Assembly (NCBI GenBank): GCA_031835245.1
Contig: JAVKOQ010000137.1
Coordinates: 62,001-126,000 of the forward strand
From: Balamuthia mandrillaris
Taxonomy: Eukaryota; Discosea; Longamoebia; Balamuthiidae
Length of the DNA: 64,000 nucleotides
Direction: 5' to 3'
A model generated the notes under the pieces. It had not been told where the DNA came from. It ran no database searches and saw nothing but the letters and a program-made list of their open reading frames with translations. Below, in pieces: positions 59,084 through 64,000 of the stretch (position 1 is the first letter of the stretch; every line of letters starts with the position of its first letter). A program made the position numbers and the translations under genes.

Positions 59084-59155
59084 TGCCCCGACCCGGAATC
59101 GAACCGGGGATACGGGTACCACAAACCCGTGTGATGCCAACTTCACCATCGGGGC
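59084..59155 (-). tRNA. tRNA-His (anticodon GTG)
   Basis: Complete cloverleaf on the minus strand: acceptor GCCCCGA paired with TCGGGGC, anticodon loop TTTGTGG with GTG, and T arm CCCCGG-TTCGATT-CCGGG-type with a canonical B box (GGTTCGATTCC). Intronless. As usual for tRNA-His the extra 5' G would be added after transcription. Confidence 0.93.
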
Positions 59156-59229
59156 TTACGTCGACAATAAGGGCTTCAAATGACTCCAAAATCGAGAAAA
59201 TCAGCATCGCTTTGCTTCCATCTCACTAT

Positions 59230-59830
59230 GGTTCTGTTTTTGGATCCATAAGTTGGTCTTCCCAAAAGCTGATGCAGCTCCTTCCGCTGAGACCCTAGGA
59301 CTTCGGGGGGTGGCGTTGGTCATCCTTCGGTGGCCAAGGGCTCAGAAGGTAGTCAGCACACTTTCACCGAGTTAGGCAATGGTCAGTACGCGTGCATTGA
59401 ACTGGGTTTTGTAACGACAAAGAAAGCGTAGCAGGATGCAAATAAAAGGTATCGCACAACTGAGCATGGTCCTGGTGTACCACAAACCATCTCACACTTG
59501 TCTTGAGACGCCTTTTATCCTTTTCTTCCTTAAACGATTCCTCAAGGCGTGATTCTCCTTCTCCATCTCATCCTGCCTGTCCATTGTGCACACGTAGGGC
59601 TGCAAGGGAGGCTAGTTCAAGAGCTCCTCGCTCCAACTTCAAGGTTTCAACAGCCTGGCATCCTCTGTAAGGTCTCCCATCAAACAAAGCAAGTCTGTCA
59701 ACTGAAGGTGACTTTATAATCAAATTTCTTACCGGTGAGGACTGTCTGTTGCGGGAACTACGGTGACCACGACGAAGAGGAACACAGGTCCAGCCACCGC
59801 TTTATGAACCGAGCACAGACAAGTAATACC
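59230..59830 (-). pseudogene. Decayed partial copy of the adjacent F-box gene
   Basis: The stretch is collinear with 60575-61290 of the neighbouring F-box gene. Matching blocks include CCAAAAGCTGATGCAG (59262) against CCAAAAGCCGATCCAG (60591), CTTCGGTGGCCAAGG (59325), ACAACTGAGCATGG (59455), CCTGGCATCCTCTGTAAGG (59655) and GGTCCAGCCACC (59788). Many substitutions and indels leave no open frame. It is a tandem duplicate that has lost coding capacity; only the middle part of the gene is represented. Confidence 0.8.
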
Positions 59831-59839
59831 CAACCGCTT

Positions 59840-59886
<47 letters not shown>

Positions 59887-59998
59887 ATGTTTTCATCCTC
59901 AGCCTTAGAGTCGCTTTCTTGAACAGACACTGGCGTTAAGAAATGAACCATTACATACTGAAATACCTTGGAACCAATACCATTGCAAACAAATGTTG

Positions 59999-61880
59999 TT
60001 ACCCATCTCTCTCCTTTTCAGTTTCTTTGCTCTTCTGCTGGTGCCTTGTTTTGGCAGCTGCAGCGTAGGGTACCACGATGTGACGTTTGTAATTTTCCAA
60101 ATCCCAAAAGGGACCAGCTGAACACGTCGGCAAATGATAATACCGAGTGCGTCTTTCTCGCTCCACTTGAACAATCCAACCCGGATCTTCTAGCTGCTTG
60201 GCCAACCGCATGCGAAAGCTGCCATACCAATGGTAAAAACCACAATCCCATCTTCCGACCAAGTCACCATGATCGTCAAGAATGCCAAAGCAGGTGGCCC
60301 ATCCAAACTTGCGAATGAAGAAGCTTGGCGGTTGCCATGCTCGTCTGCATGGTGGAGGCACGACCAGAACTCCCTTCCACTCGAAACTTCCTTTCCTTCC
60401 ATCCGATCCGATCCCTGAAATGGAGTACACTGTGTTAGTTATCGGTTCCTCTTGGAGTCCTGCTTCTTCTCCTTCTTGTGGTATCAGCTCTAATTTATCA
60501 AGTGGAAGAGGAGTGATAGCTTGAAAGACCACGCTGTATGGGACCCCGTTGGTAGAGAAGCTAGCCCTGTGGATAGCATTTTGGTCATCCCAAAAGCCGA
60601 TCCAGTTCCTTCCGATGAGACCTTGAAGGCCTTCATGGGTGGTATGAAGGGACAACCAGCGTTGGCCGTCCTTCGGTGGTGGTTCCAAGAACTCAGGAGG
60701 TGGATTGGTCAACACATGTTCGCCAGCATGAAGGAAGTAGTGCACGTTGGCCGTTACACGTGCTATTGCATTTGTTGTTTTGCAAAGAAGAACAAGAAGA
60801 AGGGGAATGAGAAGGAGAAGGAGAACAACGAATAACAAAGAAGAGAAAACAAAAAGGTGTTAGCAACCCACGAGAATAAAGGATGGAGTAAGGTGTACCA
60901 GCATGCACATAAAAGGCGTTGCATAACTGAGCATGGGCCAAGGCTGGAGACACACAAAACCCCTTTGCTGTAGATTCAGAATATTCAAAGCACTGTCGCA
61001 AGGCATTATCTGCCTTGTCTGTGGGAGACAGGAACGGTTTCAACAAGGAGGCCCAATTCAAGACCTCCCAATAGTTCTCTTGATGATAGTTGATGGTGGC
61101 TAAGAGCCTGGCATCCTCTGTAAGGTCTCCCATTACACAAAGCAAGTCGGTTAATTGTTGCAGCTGTTGTTTGTTGTATCGGTTGGCCCAAGAGAAAGTG
61201 GCTTCGGCTTGTCGGACATGCGGAGGAACGTGATCGCGAAGAAGAAGAACGCAGAGGTCCAGCCACCTCTTCATGAACCGGGCACGGATGGGCAAAGCGC
61301 AGCAATAGTCTTCTTCTCCTTCACATAGTGGGATATCCGCTTGTTCGTCTTCGATTTCATGTTCTGGTGACGAAGAGGAGCGAAGGAGTTGTTTGGTGAG
61401 AAGCGTATCCCGTGTGAGTTTGAACAATGCCTCTCGCCCCACCTCTCCAAGCGACTCAGAGGCAGAAGAAGCGGACGAAAAAGAAACACGATCACTGTGC
61501 TTCAAGAAGAAGAACAAGAAGAAGACGTGACAAAAAGCAGGCTTGGCCAAGACTTGAAAACGAACCAAGTCCTTCCATCCCAAGCCGTCGGTTGACGCCT
61601 CTTCTGAGAGAAGGAATTGCTGCAAGCCTTCCAGCAAGGTTTCTTCTCTCCTGCGCAGCTTTGCCTCACCCACACCTCCCATTCCCGTTCGTCGTTGGAG
61701 CAGAGCAAGCACAGGGCGCCACGGCGAAGTAGCAGCAGCTGAAGAAGAACATACAAGCTGATGAAAAGCTTTGCAAGTGAGAGAAAGGGAGAGCAAGTCC
61801 TTGGGCCTTCTTTGCGCTAGAGCGCAAAAGATGCCATCCCAGATTTCGCTCGGCAGTTGGTGCCACCTCCTGTGCTCCAT
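59999..61880 (-). CDS. F-box protein with a large uncharacterised C-terminal region
   Basis: ATG at 61880. The F-box is at the N-terminus (HQLPSEIWDGIFCALAQRRP, LLSLSLTCKAFHQLV), as expected for a Skp1-binding SCF subunit. A helical central region (WLDLCVLLLRDHVPPHVRQA, QQLQQLTDLLCVMGDLTEDA) precedes an intron near 60760-60860. The C-terminal 250 residues (ANVHYFLHAGEHVLTNPPPE, IGFWDDQNAIHRASF, FFIRKFGWATCFGILDDHGD, GFYHWYGSFRMRLAKQ) look like a beta-rich domain that I cannot name. The frame around RFQVLAKPAFCHVFFLFFFL (about 61530-61480) may hide an extra intron. It starts 125 bp from the divergent SET gene. Confidence 0.75.
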
Positions 61881-62005
61881 GGTGCGCGCTACTCGAAAGA
61901 TCTTTTCAACCAAATTATGATTTTGGATTGGTTCGATCTGATCATCATCCAATCGGTTTTCACAGATTTCAATTTTCCAATCGGATAAAATGAAGTGAAA
62001 AAGAA

Positions 62006-63212
62006 ATGCTCGGCAGAAGCTCTGAAGGCCTGTGGGCTGCATCGGCGTCAACAGCTGCAGCAAGAAGAGCGCGGCGGCCATGCCTCTTGCCGATGCGCTT
62101 CCCCAACGGGATGGTCAACAAACGACAGCTGTTTTCATCCCTGTTGTGGCGAAGAAAGCAGCTGCAGACGTTCACGCCGGAGGATGTGGCTGTCTCCGAG
62201 AGGGAGAAGCATGCCGAAAACAACGTTTGCTTTGAAGCGCTGGAACGAGACCTTCACCGCTACTTTTCTTTGTTGCGGCAACATGAAGGCAAGGAGGGCC
62301 AACAAGCCTACCTAACTGGCTCTTTGAGGCAGGAGCTTGGCTTTTCCTTTGCCGTGCGGAACTCGGTGCTGTCCTCTCCCAAGGCAGGCTACGGCCTCTT
62401 CTTGAACGGGCATCTCAGCAAAGGCCGCGTAGCCTGCATGTACCCTGGCGTCATCTATCGACCAGGAGACCCCATGCTCCTCTTCACCTTTGCCAACAGG
62501 TTTTTTTTTTGTTACAGTTCCCTTACAGGCAAACACTCAGAGCGCTCCCTCCACCACACAGCTACACAGTGTTTTGTGCGGATGGAACGGTGTTTGATGG
62601 CAAGCCAACCGGTCTTTCACGCTACATGTATCGCTCCATGGCACAACGCAATGGGTTCACTTTTTATTGTTCTGGAGAGGAGGGGCAAGAAGAAGCAAGA
62701 AGGCGTCCCTATTGCGATCTTTCCTGGCTGGATGCTCCATTCCCTTCGGAAGAAGACCAAGTGGAAGTCACTTCCAGGAATCCGTTTGCTCTGGGCCACA
62801 TGATCAACCACCACTTGGATAGCGAAAGCAAGGAGAAGAAGAAGAACGCTGGACCTAATGTGATGTATTGCGAGTACACGTATCCATCGAGGCTGGTCGA
62901 AGAGTTTCGCGACTTGATACCCAACATCTACTACGGTGAGCCTCATCCCCTTGTCTGCTGTGTTGTCGCTGTGTTTCTTCTTGCCTTCGTCTTTTGTTTT
63001 CATGTGGTCTCACGTACCTTTCTTCTTCGTTCGTTCTTTGCGTTCTCCCAAAATAATAAATGGCAGGAGAACAAGGAGACGAGAATGTCCCTCTTAGAGG
63101 CATGTTGTTGGTAGCGCTGCGCGACATCCAAGATGAGGAACTGTACAGTAACTATCACATGGTGGCTTGCCCACAATTGTTCTCCACTCTCAACAGAAGA
63201 GAGACTCGGTAA
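62006..63212 (+). CDS. SETD9-like SET-domain protein
   Basis: Exons 62006..62499, 62529..62935 and 63067..63212 join in phases 2 and 1. The basic N-terminus (RRARRPCLLPMRFPNGMVNK) could target organelle or nucleus. SET features are seen: KAGYGLFLNGHLSKGRVACM, YPGVIYRP, FCADGTVFDGKPTGLSRYMY, then NPFALGHMINHH (the NHxxxx-type motif), NVMYCEYTYP, and LRDIQDEELYSNY near the end. The order and YPG/ADG motifs resemble SETD9. SET enzymes transfer methyl from S-adenosylmethionine to lysine; the substrate is unknown. The first intron is only 29 nt (62500..62528), and the exon frames agree only if it is removed. Confidence 0.8.
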
Positions 63213-63306
63213 CACTTGCTATTTTCCTCCTCCTCACACACTCTCTTTTCACTAGACAAAGAATAAAACAAAGTTTTAAGTTTAAGAGCGAAGTAATAAT
63301 TATTAT

Positions 63307-64000
<694 letters not shown>

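Overview
This is a gene-dense nuclear segment from a unicellular eukaryote. Most genes carry several short GT-AG introns, all three stop codons are used normally, two nuclear-type tRNA genes are present, and a polyubiquitin gene lies at the right edge. Frizzled-like receptors, a chloroquine-resistance-transporter homologue, a RasGEF fused to RhoGAP, a chagasin-like inhibitor and F-box/SPRY proteins together suggest an amoebozoan, perhaps in the Acanthamoeba/Balamuthia direction. That placement is inference and no marker was searched. Coding strands of introns are packed with pyrimidine microsatellites such as (TTC)n, (CTTT)n, (CT)n and (TCTTC)n, so long purine runs on the + strand mark minus-strand genes and pyrimidine runs mark plus-strand genes.

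Layout. 0.1-5 kb: secreted S1 protease (-), a doubtful small ORF, a secreted repeat protein (-), and a REEP/HVA22 membrane protein (+). 5-11.4 kb: DENN-domain protein (-), a small ORF (-), a GNAT acetyltransferase (-), and a LIM protein (+). 11.8-20.7 kb: UBE2Q-like E2 fused to UFD1 and TRAF zinc fingers (+), MscS channel (-), K+ channel (-), and a Cys/His-rich protein (+). 20.9-27.3 kb: five tandem F-box/SPRY genes (-). 27.5-35.1 kb: two Frizzled-like receptors and a truncated third (+). 35.2-40.7 kb: CUE/UIM/PARP protein (-) and CRT-like transporter (-). 41.6-48.4 kb: tRNA-Ala, a chagasin-like gene (+), and a RhoGAP-RasGEF protein (+). 48.4-53.2 kb: tryptophan 2,3-dioxygenase (-), ArfGAP-PH protein (-), and chagasin-like inhibitor (-). 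53.2-58.8 kb: a tandem repeat with tRNA B-box motifs, class-III aminotransferase (+), U2AF large subunit (-), and a membrane protein (+). 59-64 kb: tRNA-His (-), a decayed F-box paralogue, F-box gene (-), SETD9-like SET protein (+), and polyubiquitin (-).

Themes. Ubiquitin-linked genes are frequent: six F-box genes plus a relic, a pseudo-E2/UFD1/TRAF fusion, a CUE/UIM ADP-ribosyltransferase, and polyubiquitin. Small-GTPase regulators (DENN, RhoGAP-RasGEF, ArfGAP) and membrane signalling proteins form a second group. This mix is consistent with random gene order in a signalling-rich protist; no operon-like system is claimed. The most unusual items are the E2-UFD1-TRAF fusion whose E2 lacks its catalytic Cys, the CUE/UIM/PARP protein, a 29-nt intron in the SET gene, the B-box tandem repeat and the recent duplications and likely gene-conversion tract in the tandem families.

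Exon limits were derived by hand from reading frame and GT/AG sites. They are reliable where stated and approximate elsewhere.
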